64,000 nucleotides of DNA from Streptococcus sanguinis (GTDB lineage Bacteria > Bacillota > Bacilli > Lactobacillales > Streptococcaceae). Each line of letters starts with the position of its first letter. The stretch's first letter is position 1. Below, one piece after another: positions 8,915-19,381 of the stretch. Below the pieces are notes generated by a model. It saw only the letters and a program-made list of their open reading frames with translations. It ran no database searches and was not told the origin of the DNA. The translations under genes and the position numbers were made by a program. Where the stretch lies: contig NZ_JAHZPA010000006.1 of NCBI RefSeq assembly GCF_019929225.1, forward strand, positions 63,084-127,083, given 5' to 3'.

Positions 8915-9421
8915 ATGAAACTCGCTGATAAATTATTTGAACTAAGAAAAGAAAAAGGCTGGTCACAAGAAAAGCTAGCTGAACAAATCAATGTCTCTCG
9001 CCAGAGCATTTCTAAGTGGGAGTCTGGCCAAGCGCTGCCAGAGCTGGAAAAAATTGTAGAGCTGAGCAAAATTTTCCAAGTGACGACAGATTATCTGCTT
9101 TTAGAAGACAGCGATAAGCCGGAAATAAAACCCATCCTCTCAGAAGACGAAAAAGATCGCTACTACAAGGAAGTGAAATCTTATGGCTTCTGGCAGGTTC
9201 TGTATATTTTTGTATCAGCCTTGGCTATCTTTCTCTTTTTCGCAGGTTCTAGCTTTCCAGCAAAATTCACTGCGCTGGTCTGGTTGACCTTTTTCCTCTT
9301 AATCGCATCAGCAATGGCTATTAACAAGACGCTAAAGATGAAGAAAAAGTATCTGGACAAGGTTATCGGCCTTGATGAGGATTCTAAAAAAGAAGGTGCT
9401 AAAGATGAAACTAAAAATTGA
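8915..9421 (+). CDS. XRE-family regulator with membrane segments
   Basis: Of 168 residues, 1-65 are a Cro/CI HTH ([21 protein letters not shown]). A linker of about 25 residues follows, then two hydrophobic helices near residues 91-109 and 115-132 and a charged tail. The layout is the same as the 5905-6315 protein, but the sequences differ. Its last codons overlap the start of the RDD gene, indicating an operon and probably a shared function at the membrane. The strong SD AAGGAGG is 9 bases upstream of the ATG. Confidence 0.85.
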   Translation: MKLADKLFELRKEKGWSQEKLAEQINVSRQSISKWESGQALPELEKIVELSKIFQVTTDYLLLEDSDKPEIKPILSEDEKDRYYKEVKSYGFWQVLYIFVSALAIFLFFAGSSFPAKFTALVWLTFFLLIASAMAINKTLKMKKKYLDKVIGLDEDSKKEGAKDETKN

Positions 9422-9926
9422 CAATCCCATACCTGTCAAAACTCGTCTGAAAGAGCTGATTGGAGACTGGCTCTTCATCTCAGGCTACCTCATTTCTCTT
9501 TTTTTACTAGCTATGGGCTTTTACAATCTGGTTCTAGGAGGCATTCCTGTATTCACTGAAGCTCAGAGCCAGCTTCTGGCTTTTTCTAGCTCAGTCCTGC
9601 CTCTAACTATCATCTTTGCTTGGCTAGACTATAGAAAAGGCAGTTTTGGCAAGCGTTGGGCAGGTTTACAATTGGTTTACAAACATAGGAGCCTTTCCCA
9701 CAGCCTTTTGCGCTCTACTATCAAGCTTTTCCCTTGGCAGCTGGGGCATATGGGAGCTATCCGTAGTGCTTATCAAGCAGATGCTTTGTCAATTTTCTTG
9801 TCAACTTCAGCAGGGATTCTCTTCTTGATCTTTCTGCTGATGGGACTACTTCGCAAGGACAAACGCCATCCAGCTGATTTGCTTGCTGGAACGCAAGTTC
9901 AGCTCAAAAATTCAAAACAGCTCTAG
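9405..9926 (+). CDS. RDD family membrane protein
   Basis: The start is placed at MKLKIDNP, overlapping the XRE gene by 17 bp, giving 173 residues. An N-terminal amphipathic stretch is followed by membrane segments near 20-45, 60-78 and 130-145. The RDD hallmark Arg/Asp residues are seen in [14 protein letters not shown], and [17 protein letters not shown] is a typical RDD block (KRxxGLQLV). RDD proteins are poorly understood; some act as ion or small-molecule transporters. Context suggests it is controlled by or paired with the XRE protein. Confidence 0.82.
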   Translation: MKLKIDNPIPVKTRLKELIGDWLFISGYLISLFLLAMGFYNLVLGGIPVFTEAQSQLLAFSSSVLPLTIIFAWLDYRKGSFGKRWAGLQLVYKHRSLSHSLLRSTIKLFPWQLGHMGAIRSAYQADALSIFLSTSAGILFLIFLLMGLLRKDKRHPADLLAGTQVQLKNSKQL

Positions 9927-9948
9927 TTCTATGACTAGGGCTGTTTTA
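9914..9948. terminator. Bidirectional terminator
   Basis: AAAACAGC(TC)TAGT / ACTAG(GG)CTGTTTT arms around TCTATG serve the convergent RDD gene and mutL. Confidence 0.85.
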
Positions 9949-9961
9949 TCTTCTATAAAGT

Positions 9962-11905
9962 TTAGTATTTCCCCAACTCCCGCAGGCTAGTGTGATTTTC
10001 CTGAATGCGGCGGAACATTTTTTCCATATCCGACTTGGTAAAGTTGACCAAGACCGGTCGGCCGTGTGGGCAGTTGTAAGGATTGTCACACTGGGACAGC
10101 TGAAAGAGCAAATCACGCGCAGAATAGTCATCCAGACTGTGATTGGCCTTGATGGAGCGTTTGCAGCTCATCATGATGGCCAGCTCTGCTCGATATTTCT
10201 TGATAGAAACTTCCTTGGTCAGGAGAAGCATATCACACATTTCATAGATGCCGGCCTCAATCTCCTCTTCCTTAAACCAAATCGGATGCTCACGGAGGAT
10301 AAACTGGTTGGCTCCGTACTCTTCTAAAAAGATGCCAGCATCTTCTAACAGCTCCATCCGCTGCTTGATTCGCAGCATATCGTCCGCTGGAAATTCAAAG
10401 ATATAGGGCACTAAGAGCTGCTGTTGGCTATTGTCCACATCTCCAATCTTCTCCCGATAATACTCATACTTGACCCGCTCTTGGGCAGCATGTTGGTCAA
10501 TAATGTAAAGACCGCCCTTGCCCTGAGCAAAGAGATAGGTACCATGCATCTGGCCGAAATATTCTAACTCTGGGAAGCTTGATTTCTCTTCCTGTTCCAA
10601 CTTATCCACAGCCCGCTCCAGACTGGCTTGGTCTAGCTCTGGATGGTCTAGTTGGTCATAGCTAACTGGCCTTCTCTCTGCAAATTTGACCGAAGTCGGT
10701 TGCGGTTCTACTTTTTCATCTGTCGCTTCATGAACAGGCTCCGCTGATTCTTCGAAGGATAACTGCTGCTCTGCCACCTGTGGCTTGAGGAAGAAGTCAT
10801 TCTGCTCCTTATCGTAGTAGAGGCGATTTTCTTTAAGGGGAAGGCTGGTCTGTTCAGGCTTATTGGCACGCTTAACAGTTGATTTGGCTAGATTTTCCAA
10901 AGCATCTGGGATAAGGTCCTGCTCCTTGAGACTGGTCGCAATGGCTTGCGAAATCAGGGTCATGAGTTCCCGCTCTTTAGAAATCCGCACCTCTTGCTTG
11001 GTCGGATGGACATTGACATCGGCTAGATAGGGGTCAATCTGAATATTGATGACCGCTAGTGGAAAGCGGCCTACCATAAGCTTGCTGCCGTAGCCGTCCA
11101 AAATAGCACGATTGAGCAGAAAGTTCTTAATGTAACGGCCGTTGATGAGAATCGTAATATAATTCCGATTCGCACGAGTCAGCTCAGGCAGGCTGACATA
11201 GCCGCTCACCTCAAAGTCCAGATCTAAAGCAGAGATTTCTACCATTTTCTTAGCTGTTGCCAAACCATAGATTCCTGCAATAGCCTGACGCAGATTGCCA
11301 CTGCCGGCAGTCCGTGTCATTTCGCGGCCGTCACTAATAAGGGTGAAAGCCACTTCCGGATGGGCCAGACTAAGCCGATTAATCACATCAACGATATGGG
11401 ACAGCTCAGCCTGCTGGCTCTTCATATACTTGAGCCGGGCTGGAGTATTAAAGAAGAGATCTTCTATCTTGATTTTCGTTCCCACTGGACTGCTGGTAGG
11501 CTCATGCTCTTCAATCTCACCGCCTTGGGCAACTAGCAGGGTTCCGTGCTGGCCGGCTTCAGTCGCTGTCTCAATGGTAAAACGAGAGACAGAAGCAATG
11601 GAAGGAATGGCCTCACCACGAAAACCCAGTGTCCGAATCCGAAAGAGATCCGCTTGTTTCTTGATTTTACTGGTAGCATGGCGGCGAAGGGCCAGAGGGA
11701 CATCTTCGTGGTCTATGCCTTCACCATTATCCGTTACCTGGATAGTCTTGAGTCCAGCCTCCTCGATTTCGATGGTAATCTGGCTGGCACCCGCATCAAT
11801 TGAATTTTCCACTAGCTCCTTGACCACGCTGCTAGGCCGCTCAATAACCTCACCGGCCGCAATCTGATTGGCTAGAATTTCTGGAAGTTCGATAATTTTT
11901 GACAT
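9962..11905 (-). CDS. mutL: DNA mismatch repair protein MutL
   Basis: The start MSKIIELPE, with a GGAG SD, gives 647 residues; 43 in-frame upstream codons are non-conserved. The GHKL ATPase motifs are present: [23 protein letters not shown] and GTKI. The C-terminal domain contains [12 protein letters not shown], the DQHA(X)2E(X)4E endonuclease motif, as expected in a species that lacks Mut[13 protein letters not shown] near the end supplies the second metal-site motif. It works with MutS; in this window mutS lies about 1 kb away, separated by a LytTR pair. Confidence 0.98.
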   Translation of the reverse strand: MSKIIELPEILANQIAAGEVIERPSSVVKELVENSIDAGASQITIEIEEAGLKTIQVTDNGEGIDHEDVPLALRRHATSKIKKQADLFRIRTLGFRGEAIPSIASVSRFTIETATEAGQHGTLLVAQGGEIEEHEPTSSPVGTKIKIEDLFFNTPARLKYMKSQQAELSHIVDVINRLSLAHPEVAFTLISDGREMTRTAGSGNLRQAIAGIYGLATAKKMVEISALDLDFEVSGYVSLPELTRANRNYITILINGRYIKNFLLNRAILDGYGSKLMVGRFPLAVINIQIDPYLADVNVHPTKQEVRISKERELMTLISQAIATSLKEQDLIPDALENLAKSTVKRANKPEQTSLPLKENRLYYDKEQNDFFLKPQVAEQQLSFEESAEPVHEATDEKVEPQPTSVKFAERRPVSYDQLDHPELDQASLERAVDKLEQEEKSSFPELEYFGQMHGTYLFAQGKGGLYIIDQHAAQERVKYEYYREKIGDVDNSQQQLLVPYIFEFPADDMLRIKQRMELLEDAGIFLEEYGANQFILREHPIWFKEEEIEAGIYEMCDMLLLTKEVSIKKYRAELAIMMSCKRSIKANHSLDDYSARDLLFQLSQCDNPYNCPHGRPVLVNFTKSDMEKMFRRIQENHTSLRELGKY

Positions 11906-12040
11906 CTTTTTCTCCGTATTTGTTCTGCTATCTATTATAACACATTGGGCTCTTTCTATCAGAAGGCAGCCTTTTCTCGACCATTCTGCTCGTAAGCCAA
12001 ACCAGATAGACACAAATAGCTGCCACATAGACAAAAGGAC

Positions 12041-12069
12041 TTGTTTTCGCTGCCAAGTTGAGGTTTAAT
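12041..12069 (+). promoter_or_regulatory. Possible promoter of the LytTR-DUF3021 operon
   Basis: TTGTTT (12041-12046), a 17-bp spacer and TTTAAT (12064-12069) would give a very short leader before GAAAGGAGG. It is weak by consensus. I could not see convincing LytTR direct repeats. Confidence 0.35.
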
Positions 12070-12089
12070 AAAGGTGAAAGGAGGAAGTT

Positions 12090-12530
12090 ATGAAAGTTAA
12101 GCTAAGAATCGATTCTCAAGTCACCGAAGACTCCGTCAGCATTGAGGCTCGCCTCATGACAGAAAGCATTCAGGAATTGGTCCACTTTGCTCAACATCTA
12201 GGCAAAGAAGACAAGATCCATGTCAAGAAAGAAGACAACATCTATCTGCTGGACGCTAAGGAAATCCACCGAGTCTATACAGAAAATCGTCAGGTTCAAG
12301 TTCGAACGGCAAAAGACGGCTATCGAGCTCAACAACCTCTTTATCAATTGTTGCAGGTCCTACCGGACTATTTCCTGCAGATTTCTCAGTCGGAGATTAT
12401 CAACAGCCGACAAATCAGCCATCTCAAGCTGACTCCAAATGGTCTGATTCAAATATTTCTGAAAAACGGCGACCAGACATACTCGTCCCGTCGCTATCTC
12501 AAATCCATCAAAGAAAGGTTGCAATTATGA
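12090..12530 (+). CDS. LytTR-type DNA-binding regulator
   Basis: A 146-residue stand-alone LytTR protein without a receiver domain. The LytTR fold covers roughly residues 45-146, with NIYLLDAKEIHRVYTENRQVQV, DYFLQISQSEIINSRQIS and the C-terminal SSRRYLKSIKERL. It overlaps the DUF3021 gene by four bases (ATGA). Stand-alone LytTR proteins paired with small membrane inhibitors form the streptococcal LytTR regulatory systems such as HdrRM and BrsRM of S. mutans, which control bacteriocin and competence genes. That role here is inference. Confidence 0.9.
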   Translation: MKVKLRIDSQVTEDSVSIEARLMTESIQELVHFAQHLGKEDKIHVKKEDNIYLLDAKEIHRVYTENRQVQVRTAKDGYRAQQPLYQLLQVLPDYFLQISQSEIINSRQISHLKLTPNGLIQIFLKNGDQTYSSRRYLKSIKERLQL

Positions 12531-12997
12531 AAACTCGTCTTAAAGAACTCTTTTTCGGAGGAATTGGAGGGATTTTCATCGGTCTCTTCTTCTCCATGAT
12601 TGTTTCTTATTTTTACAATCCAGCTTATCTACCGCTGCACCCTCGCTCTCCTACCGGCCACTTCTTTTTGAGCCAGCATGTCCATGTTTCCCTCATCATG
12701 CTCTATTGCATGCTTATCTGGTTTATCATGGGAGCTATTTTCAGATGGAGTGGAAGCTTCTTCCAAAGAGACTGGAGCATCCTGCGCTCCATCGTCAGCC
12801 ACTTTGGCGTGATGATTCTAACCTTTGCACTTTTGGCTAATCTAGCTGGATTTTTCCCAAGAGAAAAAATACTCAGCCTGACACTGACTGCCGTCGGGGA
12901 ATTCACCCTCATCTATCTAATCATTTCAGGTGCTATCTACTACCGCACTTACCGCAACATTCAAAAAATCAATAGCGGTTTGTCTGGCAAATCGTGA
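12527..12997 (+). CDS. DUF3021 membrane protein, probable LytTR partner
   Basis: The 156-residue protein has four predicted membrane segments (near 10-30, 52-72, 90-112 and 118-138), typical of DUF3021. Family members are encoded directly after LytTR regulators and are thought to hold them inactive at the membrane. The four-base overlap with the LytTR gene implies coupled translation and a fixed ratio. The operon ends at a bidirectional terminator shared with mutS. Confidence 0.85.
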   Translation: MKTRLKELFFGGIGGIFIGLFFSMIVSYFYNPAYLPLHPRSPTGHFFLSQHVHVSLIMLYCMLIWFIMGAIFRWSGSFFQRDWSILRSIVSHFGVMILTFALLANLAGFFPREKILSLTLTAVGEFTLIYLIISGAIYYRTYRNIQKINSGLSGKS

Positions 12998-13003
12998 GAA
13001 ATA

Positions 13004-13046
13004 AAAAGAGCAGACTTGAGGCATTAACAAGTCTGTTCTTTGTTTT
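13004..13046. terminator. Bidirectional terminator
   Basis: AAAGAGCAGACTTG / CAAGTCTGTTCTTT arms around AGGCATTAA, with poly-A and poly-T flanks, lie between DUF3021 and mutS. Confidence 0.9.
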
Positions 13047-15595
13047 TACAACTTCTTCTTGAGCTCGGCTACCGCCGCCATGACTTCCAGTGGAGTCATA
13101 TTGTAGATGTCCAAGTCTCGTAGTTCAGTCAGGATTGGATTTTCCGGCCCTTCTGCGAAAAGAGACATCTGCTCCGCCACTTGCGACTGCTTCGGTCTGG
13201 ATGCAGCAGGAAGCTCTGAGCCTAGTCCTGTATCCTGACTCTCCAAATGACTCAAAATACTGTCAGCCCGCTCCAGCAATTTCTCAGGAAGACCGGCAAT
13301 TTTCGCTACATGGATTCCATAGGACTTGTCAGCCGGACCCGGCTCAATCTTATGCAGGAAAGTCACCTGCCCGTCCTTTTCCAAGGTTGCCACATGGACA
13401 TTTTCCAAATGATCCAAGCTATCCTCTAAGGCTGTCAGCTCATGATAGTGGGTGGCAAAGAGGGTCTTGGCTCCAGTATAATGATGAATGTGCTCGATAA
13501 TAGCCTGAGCCAGCGCCATCCCATCATAAGTAGCCGTCCCACGGCCCAGCTCATCAAAGAGGATGAGCGAACGCTCGCTGGCCTGCCGAATGGCCCGATT
13601 GGCCTCCATCATCTCCACCATAAAGGTAGACTGGCCAGACACCAGATCATCCGCTGCGCCGATACGAGTGAAAATCGCATCGAATAGCGGCAGACTGGCA
13701 GACTGAGCAGGCACATAAGATCCCATCTGTGCCATAATGACGATGATTGCCAACTGGCGCATATAGGTCGATTTCCCGCTCATATTCGGCCCGGTAATCA
13801 GCTGGATGTCCGTTTCCTGGTCCAGCAGAATACTATTTGGAATGTAGCTTTGGGCACCCATGACCTTTTCCACAACAGCATGCCGGCCTTTTTCAATCTG
13901 CAGACAGCGCTCTGCAGTAAAGACGGGGCGCACTAGATTCTGTTGCTCTGCTACCGCAGCAAAGCTCTGCAGGACATCTACAGCTGCTAGCGTTTGTGCC
14001 AAGGCCTGCAAGCGCTGGATATATTTGCCAGCTTCCTCGCGAACCCGCATGAAGATCTCGTATTCCAAATTAGCAGATTTTTCACGCGCCTCCAGCATCT
14101 CTCCCTCAATTCGTGCCAGCTCTTCCGTTCCGAAACGCTCCGAATTTTTCAGAGTCGCCTTGCGGAAGAAATGACTAGGCACATGAGCCAGCTGGGAATT
14201 GGTCACATGAAAATAGTAACCATCTTTTTTGTTGTAATCAATCTTCAGATTGCTGATGCCGCTGTTGGCACGTTCTTTAACTTCCAGCTCCGCAATCCAT
14301 CCAGTCCCCTCCCTCAGCACAAGCCGATACTGATCCAAGGTCTCATCAAAACCAGTCTGAATAATATTGCCCTCGGTGATGATATGGGGCGCATCCGGCG
14401 AAATAGCTGAGCTAATCAAGCCTGCCAACTCTGGAATAGGATCCAAACCCTCAATCAAACGAGCTAGATGCGGGCTGCCGATTCCTTGCAAGATAGCCTT
14501 GATCTGAGGCACATTGCCCAATGTAGCTGCCAGCTGCAGCAGATCCTTGGGATTGGTCTTACCAAAAGAAACCCGACTAGCCAACCGCTCGATATCATAG
14601 ACTCCCTTGAGGCTCTCCGTCAAATCACTCCGCTCAAAGAAATGATCCAGAAAAACCTCGACGACATTCTGTCGCTGGCTAATTCGCGCTTCATCAATCA
14701 GCGGACGCTGGATCCAAGAGCGCAACATGCGGCCGCCCATGGCTGTCTTGGTCTCGTCCATCAGCCAATAAAGACTGCCGTGCTTCTTACCCGATCGAGC
14801 ATTTTCTGTCAAATCCAGACTCGCCTTGGTGGCATAGTCCATTTGCAGGAAGTCCTTGATTTCATAATGCTGAGCCTTCTTCAAATGGCTGAGCTCCCTC
14901 ATCTGGGTCCGGTGCACATACTCCAGCAATTTCCCCGCTGCCTGACGCTCCATCGGAGACAGCTCCTCGCCCAGCAGCTGAACATCGTCCAAAGCTGTCT
15001 GTACATAGGACAGTAAAAGATTCATCTGTCCAGCCAAGACCTGCTCCTCAGATTCTGGCAAGGTATAGCCCAGCACCACTTCCCTAGCCTTCAAATTACG
15101 GATTTCCCCGCAGACCAAGGTAAAGTCCTCTAAACTGGTCACCTGAAACTCACCGGTCACCAAGTCCATATAAGCTAAACCATAGAGCCCGTCTGAGTAA
15201 TCCAGAGCCACCAGAAAGTTATTAGCAGAGTCCGGCTTACTGGAGTCCACCACCGTCCCCGGTGTGATAACCTGAACGACCTCCCGCTTAACAACTCCCT
15301 TGGCTTCCTTGGGGTCTTCCATCTGCTCCGCAATCGCTACCTTATAGCCTGACTCGACCAAAACATCAATATACTGCTGTGCCGAATGATAGGGAACTCC
15401 AGCCATGGGAATCGGATTTTCTGCATTTTTATTGCGGCTGGTGAGAGAAATCTCTAAAATCTGGGCGGCATTGACCGCATCATCATAAAACAACTCATAG
15501 AAATCCCCCATCCGAAAGAGCAAGAAAGCATCTGGATAATCCTTTTTGATATCCAAATACTGCTGCATGCCTGGCGATAACTTTTCTACTGCCAT
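13046..15595 (-). CDS. mutS: DNA mismatch repair protein MutS
   Basis: The start MAVEKLSPG, with an AAGGATAG SD, gives 849 residues. Domain I contains the mismatch-reading loop [10 protein letters not shown] (Phe-x-Glu). The ATPase has Walker [15 protein letters not shown], Walker [17 protein letters not shown] and the ATHYHEL switch. The C-terminal tail (QMSLFAEG) resembles a beta-clamp binding motif and is followed by [22 protein letters not shown] dimerisation residues. It follows argR in the common streptococcal argS/argR-mutS arrangement. Confidence 0.98.
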   Translation of the reverse strand: MAVEKLSPGMQQYLDIKKDYPDAFLLFRMGDFYELFYDDAVNAAQILEISLTSRNKNAENPIPMAGVPYHSAQQYIDVLVESGYKVAIAEQMEDPKEAKGVVKREVVQVITPGTVVDSSKPDSANNFLVALDYSDGLYGLAYMDLVTGEFQVTSLEDFTLVCGEIRNLKAREVVLGYTLPESEEQVLAGQMNLLLSYVQTALDDVQLLGEELSPMERQAAGKLLEYVHRTQMRELSHLKKAQHYEIKDFLQMDYATKASLDLTENARSGKKHGSLYWLMDETKTAMGGRMLRSWIQRPLIDEARISQRQNVVEVFLDHFFERSDLTESLKGVYDIERLASRVSFGKTNPKDLLQLAATLGNVPQIKAILQGIGSPHLARLIEGLDPIPELAGLISSAISPDAPHIITEGNIIQTGFDETLDQYRLVLREGTGWIAELEVKERANSGISNLKIDYNKKDGYYFHVTNSQLAHVPSHFFRKATLKNSERFGTEELARIEGEMLEAREKSANLEYEIFMRVREEAGKYIQRLQALAQTLAAVDVLQSFAAVAEQQNLVRPVFTAERCLQIEKGRHAVVEKVMGAQSYIPNSILLDQETDIQLITGPNMSGKSTYMRQLAIIVIMAQMGSYVPAQSASLPLFDAIFTRIGAADDLVSGQSTFMVEMMEANRAIRQASERSLILFDELGRGTATYDGMALAQAIIEHIHHYTGAKTLFATHYHELTALEDSLDHLENVHVATLEKDGQVTFLHKIEPGPADKSYGIHVAKIAGLPEKLLERADSILSHLESQDTGLGSELPAASRPKQSQVAEQMSLFAEGPENPILTELRDLDIYNMTPLEVMAAVAELKKKL

Positions 15596-15673
15596 CTCTA
15601 TCCTTTCTAAAAACAAACGAGGTCAGGACTTCTGTCTCAAACCTCTCCAATTTTCCTGAAAAAACTGTGACTC

Positions 15674-16111
15674 TTACATCACTTCCTGTATTTGCTCCTC
15701 AATCTCCTGAGCAGCTGCCTGATCCCGGCAAACCACTAAAAGAGTATTGGCACCCGCAACGGTTCCCAGAATACGGCTATCGAACGAGTTATCCACGACA
15801 TTGGCCAGCACTGTTGCCTCTCCCAGGCCCGTACGAAGAACCAGACTAAACTCTGCCCTAGCTACACTCTCCACATGCTTGGCTAAAAACTCTATAAAAT
15901 CAATCTCTTCAGTCTCATGCGCCAAAACATAATAAGTCAGCCCCTTCTTCTTAACTTTAGTCAGGCCGATTTCACGAAGGTCACGCGACAGGGTAGTCTG
16001 TGTTACATAAATCCCTTGCGCTTCCAGACGATCCTGAATCTCCTTTTGCGTTCCTAGCTTTTCCTCCTTAATCATCGTTTTGACTAACTGATGACGGTCA
16101 TTCTTTCTCAT
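15674..16111 (-). CDS. argR: Arginine repressor ArgR/AhrC
   Basis: A 145-residue ArgR. The N-terminal winged helix runs to about residue 70 (TQKEIQDRL, VTQTTLSRDLREIGL). The C-terminal oligomerisation and arginine-binding domain has GTVAGANTLLVVCRD near residues 115-130, including the GT-AG-(D/N)T pattern. It senses arginine and controls arginine metabolism. Streptococci usually have several ArgR paralogues; this one is divergent from argS and upstream of mutS. Confidence 0.95.
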   Translation of the reverse strand: MRKNDRHQLVKTMIKEEKLGTQKEIQDRLEAQGIYVTQTTLSRDLREIGLTKVKKKGLTYYVLAHETEEIDFIEFLAKHVESVARAEFSLVLRTGLGEATVLANVVDNSFDSRILGTVAGANTLLVVCRDQAAAQEIEEQIQEVM

Positions 16112-16411
16112 TTTTACCTCATTGTTGAATATTTAGAAGCTGCATTCATGAAGGGCACTTCAACGGACAAAAGACTGCTTCTCCATCAATCTAGGCAAAG
16201 ATTTGCAGGAATACTGAGAATAAACAAAAAACTTTAACGAAGAGTAACAGGGAAGGAAGCATTTAGATGAAAAGTCCATCTATAAATACAGGTTCTTATC
16301 CCTCTTATTATATCAGAAAAATTCCTATTAGCCCAAAAATTATTCCCAAAAAAATTGAAGATTCCTTGAAAAATGTGATAAAATAATAACAAAAGACACA
16401 AAGGAGCAAAT
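16112..16411. promoter_or_regulatory. argR-argS divergent control region
   Basis: This 300-bp gap holds a plus-strand promoter for argS: TTGAAG (16355-16360), 18 bp, TAAAAT (16379-16384). Near argR, TTGAATATTT (from about 16126) and TGCATTCATG (about 16141-16150) resemble ARG-box half sites, hinting at autoregulation. A stretch around 16234-16410 has open frames but no SD or coding character, so I annotate no gene. Confidence 0.5.
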
Positions 16412-18100
16412 ATGGATAACAAACAGTTGATTGCCAGCGAATTGGCCAAGGTTATTGACAGCCTTGATCAAGACGCTATTTTAAATTTATTGGAGCAGCC
16501 AAAGAGCTCTGAACTTGGCGATATCGCCTTCCCAGCCTTTTCTCTGGCAAAGACTGAGCGCAAAGCTCCTCAAATCATCGCTGCTGATATCGCTGAAAAG
16601 ATTGACACAGCGCATTTTGACAAAGTCGTTGCGACTGGTCCTTATGTCAACTTTTTCCTCAGCAAGGCTGAAATTTCTGGCCAAGTCATCAAAGAAGTCA
16701 TCAAAGACGGAGCTGACTACGGCCAGCAGAACGAAGGAAATAATCAGAATATCACCATTGACCTGTCCAGTCCAAACATTGCCAAGCCTTTCTCAGTCGG
16801 CCACTTGCGCTCTACTGTTATCGGTGACGCTCTTTCCAACATCTTCCGCAAAATAGGCTACAACACCATCAAAATCAACCACTTGGGAGACTGGGGCAAA
16901 CAGTTCGGCCTCTTGATGGTAGCTTATAAGAAGTGGGGAAGCCAGGAAGCTGTTGAAGCTAACCCTATTGACGAGCTCCTCAAACTCTACGTGTGTATCA
17001 ATGCCGAGATTGAAAATGACCCATCTCTGGATGAAGAAGGCCGCCTTTGGTTCAAGAAGCTGGAAGATGGCGACCCAGAAGCAACTGAGCTCTGGCAATG
17101 GTTCCGAGACGAAAGTCTGACAGAATTCAACCGTATCTACGAACTCCTAGGCGTTGAATTTGACAGTCTAAATGGTGAAGCCTTCTACAACGATAAGATG
17201 GACGAAGGGATTCAAATCCTTGAAGACAAGGGTCTCCTGCAGGAATCCAAAGGAGCTAGCATTGTAGACTTGGAAGACTTTAACCTTCCGCCTGCTATGA
17301 TTAAAAAATCAGACGGTGCTACCCTCTACATCACACGAGATATCGCTACAGCCATCTACCGGGCCCGCACTTACAACTTTGTCAAAAATGTCTATGTTGT
17401 AGGTCAAGAGCAGGCCAACCACTTCAGACAGCTCAAGGCCGTTCTGAAAAAGATGGGCTTTGACTGGAGCGATGACATGATTCACGTTGACTTCGGACTG
17501 GTGACAAAGAACCGGCAAAAATTGTCCACACGTAAAGGAAATATCATCCTCCTCGAACCAACTCTGCTAGAAGCTATCAGCCGGGCAAAAAGTCAGATTG
17601 AAGCTAAAAACCCAGATTTGGAAAACAAGGAAGCTGTTGCTCGTGCAGTTGGAGTTGGAGCAGTTAAGTTCTACGACCTCAAAACTGACCGCCGCAATGG
17701 TTACGACTTTGATCTGGAAGCTATGGTTTCCTTCGAGGGAGAAACAGGCCCTTACATCCAGTATGCCTATGCTCGTATCCAGTCTATCCTGCGCAAGGCG
17801 AACTTCCAGCCTGATGCAGAGGCTACATACAGCCTGAACGATCCAGAAAGCTGGGAAATTATCAAGCTGCTTCAAGACTTCGGTCGCGTTGTCAAGCGTG
17901 CTGCTGATAACTATGAGCCATCACTGATTGCCAAATACGCTATCAGCCTGGCTCAAGCCTTTAACAAATACTATGCGCACACTCGGATTCTGGATGAAAG
18001 CCCTGAGCGCGACAGCCGTCTGGCTCTCAGCTACTCAACAGCTGTTGTCCTCAAAGAAGCTTTGCGTCTGCTGGGAGTAGAAGCGCCAGAAAAGATGTAA
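16412..18100 (+). CDS. argS: Arginyl-tRNA synthetase
   Basis: A 562-residue class Ia synthetase. It has the N-terminal Add-1 domain, then the HIGH-like motif [12 protein letters not shown] near residues 128-139 and [10 protein letters not shown]. The KMSKS position is degenerate (LSTRKGN near 370), as in many ArgRS. The C-terminal helical anticodon-binding domain includes [14 protein letters not shown] and [13 protein letters not shown], the usual C-terminus. The SD AAAGGAGC precedes the ATG. Confidence 0.98.
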   Translation: MDNKQLIASELAKVIDSLDQDAILNLLEQPKSSELGDIAFPAFSLAKTERKAPQIIAADIAEKIDTAHFDKVVATGPYVNFFLSKAEISGQVIKEVIKDGADYGQQNEGNNQNITIDLSSPNIAKPFSVGHLRSTVIGDALSNIFRKIGYNTIKINHLGDWGKQFGLLMVAYKKWGSQEAVEANPIDELLKLYVCINAEIENDPSLDEEGRLWFKKLEDGDPEATELWQWFRDESLTEFNRIYELLGVEFDSLNGEAFYNDKMDEGIQILEDKGLLQESKGASIVDLEDFNLPPAMIKKSDGATLYITRDIATAIYRARTYNFVKNVYVVGQEQANHFRQLKAVLKKMGFDWSDDMIHVDFGLVTKNRQKLSTRKGNIILLEPTLLEAISRAKSQIEAKNPDLENKEAVARAVGVGAVKFYDLKTDRRNGYDFDLEAMVSFEGETGPYIQYAYARIQSILRKANFQPDAEATYSLNDPESWEIIKLLQDFGRVVKRAADNYEPSLIAKYAISLAQAFNKYYAHTRILDESPERDSRLALSYSTAVVLKEALRLLGVEAPEKM

Positions 18101-18118
18101 GCTTGCTTTAGAAACATC

Positions 18119-18152
18119 AAAAAAGCGAAAACCTCACTGGTTTTCGCTTTTT
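18119..18152. terminator. Bidirectional terminator overlapping nrdI 3' end
   Basis: AAAAAAGCGAAAACC / GGTTTTCGCTTTTTT is a 15-bp stem with loop TCACT. It ends argS and, on the minus strand, contains the last codons and stop of the flavodoxin gene. Confidence 0.92.
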
Positions 18153-18610
18153 TCAATATGATAGAGCTCTTCAATAATCCCTGCAACCTTCTTAATGTCT
18201 CCCAACATGCCACGCATTTCAAAATCAGCCAAAACCGGAAATCCGAAGCGCTCTGAATATTGCTTGGCTGTCAGACAGTATTGGTTGCTAAAGTTACGAT
18301 TGCCACTGCCAATGACGCCCAGGCACTTGCTGGCATTCTGACCATAGGCAATAAAGTCCCCCACATCGGTTGTCAGAATTTCTACATCACCATTGTCCAC
18401 ACCATTGCCGCCCTCCAAATAAGTCGGCAGAAAAGCTACGAAAGGATTGTCCATTTCAAAAAAGGGCTGCCCTTCCTTTACCATGTCTTTGATATGAATC
18501 TTCTCTACTTCTAGGCTTGGATGCTGATCCAGCAAATAGTCTGTCAGCCGTCGGACAAAACTCTCTGTATTGCCGCTCAAGCTGATGTAAACCAAGGAAA
18601 CCTTTGTCAT
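18134..18610 (-). CDS. nrdI: NrdI-family flavodoxin
   Basis: The start [10 protein letters not shown], with GGAG seven bases upstream, gives 158 residues. The FMN phosphate loop is [21 protein letters not shown] and FEMRGM are the later FMN-contact loops of NrdI. NrdI supplies superoxide for assembling the Mn(III)2-tyrosyl cofactor of class Ib ribonucleotide reductase NrdF. No nrdE, nrdF or nrdH is next to it, so it may be a stand-alone second copy. Its final codons are embedded in the terminator stem. Confidence 0.88.
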   Translation of the reverse strand: MTKVSLVYISLSGNTESFVRRLTDYLLDQHPSLEVEKIHIKDMVKEGQPFFEMDNPFVAFLPTYLEGGNGVDNGDVEILTTDVGDFIAYGQNASKCLGVIGSGNRNFSNQYCLTAKQYSERFGFPVLADFEMRGMLGDIKKVAGIIEELYHIEKSENQ

Positions 18611-18628
18611 TTTACTCTCCATTCTAAA

Positions 18629-18676
18629 AAATAACAGATATTGCTTCTTAAAATTGTAAGCACTTATCTGTTATTT
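18629..18676 (-). terminator. Terminator between the small membrane gene and nrdI
   Basis: AAATAACAGATA (18629-18640) and TATCTGTTATTT (18665-18676) are perfect 12-bp arms around a 24-base loop. On the minus strand the second arm runs into TTTTTT. Confidence 0.75.
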
Positions 18677-18684
18677 GTCAAATT

Positions 18685-19203
18685 TTATTCGTTTGCAGCT
18701 AGTTCCGCTTTTTCAGCCTCTTTCTGCTGCTGAATTAACTTAAAGATAACGATGGAAAGATAAATTAAACTGATAACAAAGCCAAGCACTGTTCCTAAAA
18801 GAAGACTGTTTGAATGCGTTGCAATGTTCTCAGGGCTTGTAAATACCTTGCCAACAATCCCTTTCGATGAAATATAGACGTAAACCTGAGATAGCAAACT
18901 GACTAATATATAAACGATATAGCTAATATTAGCCATCTGCAGATTTTTTCTAACCAAAAAGACGATAGATGCTATTAACAGAGCCGTCATAACGAAAAAA
19001 ATCATCATATTCATTCCATTACGAAGAAATTCAAAATAAAGTTTATTAAACTGATTTGTCTGATCACTCAATTCTTTTGAGAAACCGATTTGTGTATAAT
19101 CTACCTCAGAAAACTTGGAGAAAAAACGACTCCATACTCCCAGTAAAGTTCCGATTGCTGACAATCCCAGCAAAATATAAAGATAAATTGGTTTCTTTTT
19201 CAT
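18685..19203 (-). CDS. Small membrane protein, unrecognised
   Basis: The start MKKKPIYLY has AGGAGG nine bases upstream, giving 172 residues. Four hydrophobic segments lie near residues 6-24, 64-84, 91-113 and 135-157, with a charged C-terminal tail (QQQKEAEKAELAANE). The region between TM1 and TM2 is probably extracellular. I recognise no family. It stands alone between terminators, so neighbours give no clue. Confidence 0.72.
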   Translation of the reverse strand: MKKKPIYLYILLGLSAIGTLLGVWSRFFSKFSEVDYTQIGFSKELSDQTNQFNKLYFEFLRNGMNMMIFFVMTALLIASIVFLVRKNLQMANISYIVYILVSLLSQVYVYISSKGIVGKVFTSPENIATHSNSLLLGTVLGFVISLIYLSIVIFKLIQQQKEAEKAELAANE

Positions 19204-19334
19204 GAACGCCTCCTGTAAAGAAATATTTTCACTTATTATACACCGAAAAGAAAAAGCTGACAAGGCCAAGAGGCTTTCACCTTTTCAGAAGCCCAAACAA
19301 TAGCTAAATCCTTATTCATTTCTTCGACTAAAAA

Positions 19335-19375
19335 ATCAAAGCCGAAACACTGCTGTCTCGGCTTTTTTTATTTAA
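19335..19375. terminator. Terminator downstream of glycogen phosphorylase
   Basis: AAAGCCGA / TCGGCTTT arms around AACACTGCTGTC have A-rich and T-rich flanks. On the minus strand the stem is followed by GATTTTTT. Confidence 0.75.
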
Positions 19376-19381
19376 AGAATA

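Noticed and set aside
11295..11867. 190-codon frame opposite mutL
   Set aside because: Antisense shadow of a conserved gene; no SD or recognisable domain.
14468..15016. 182-codon frame opposite mutS
   Set aside because: Antisense shadow; composition mirrors mutS codons.
16234..16449. 71-codon frame opposite the argS leader
   Set aside because: Overlaps the argS promoter and start; no SD.
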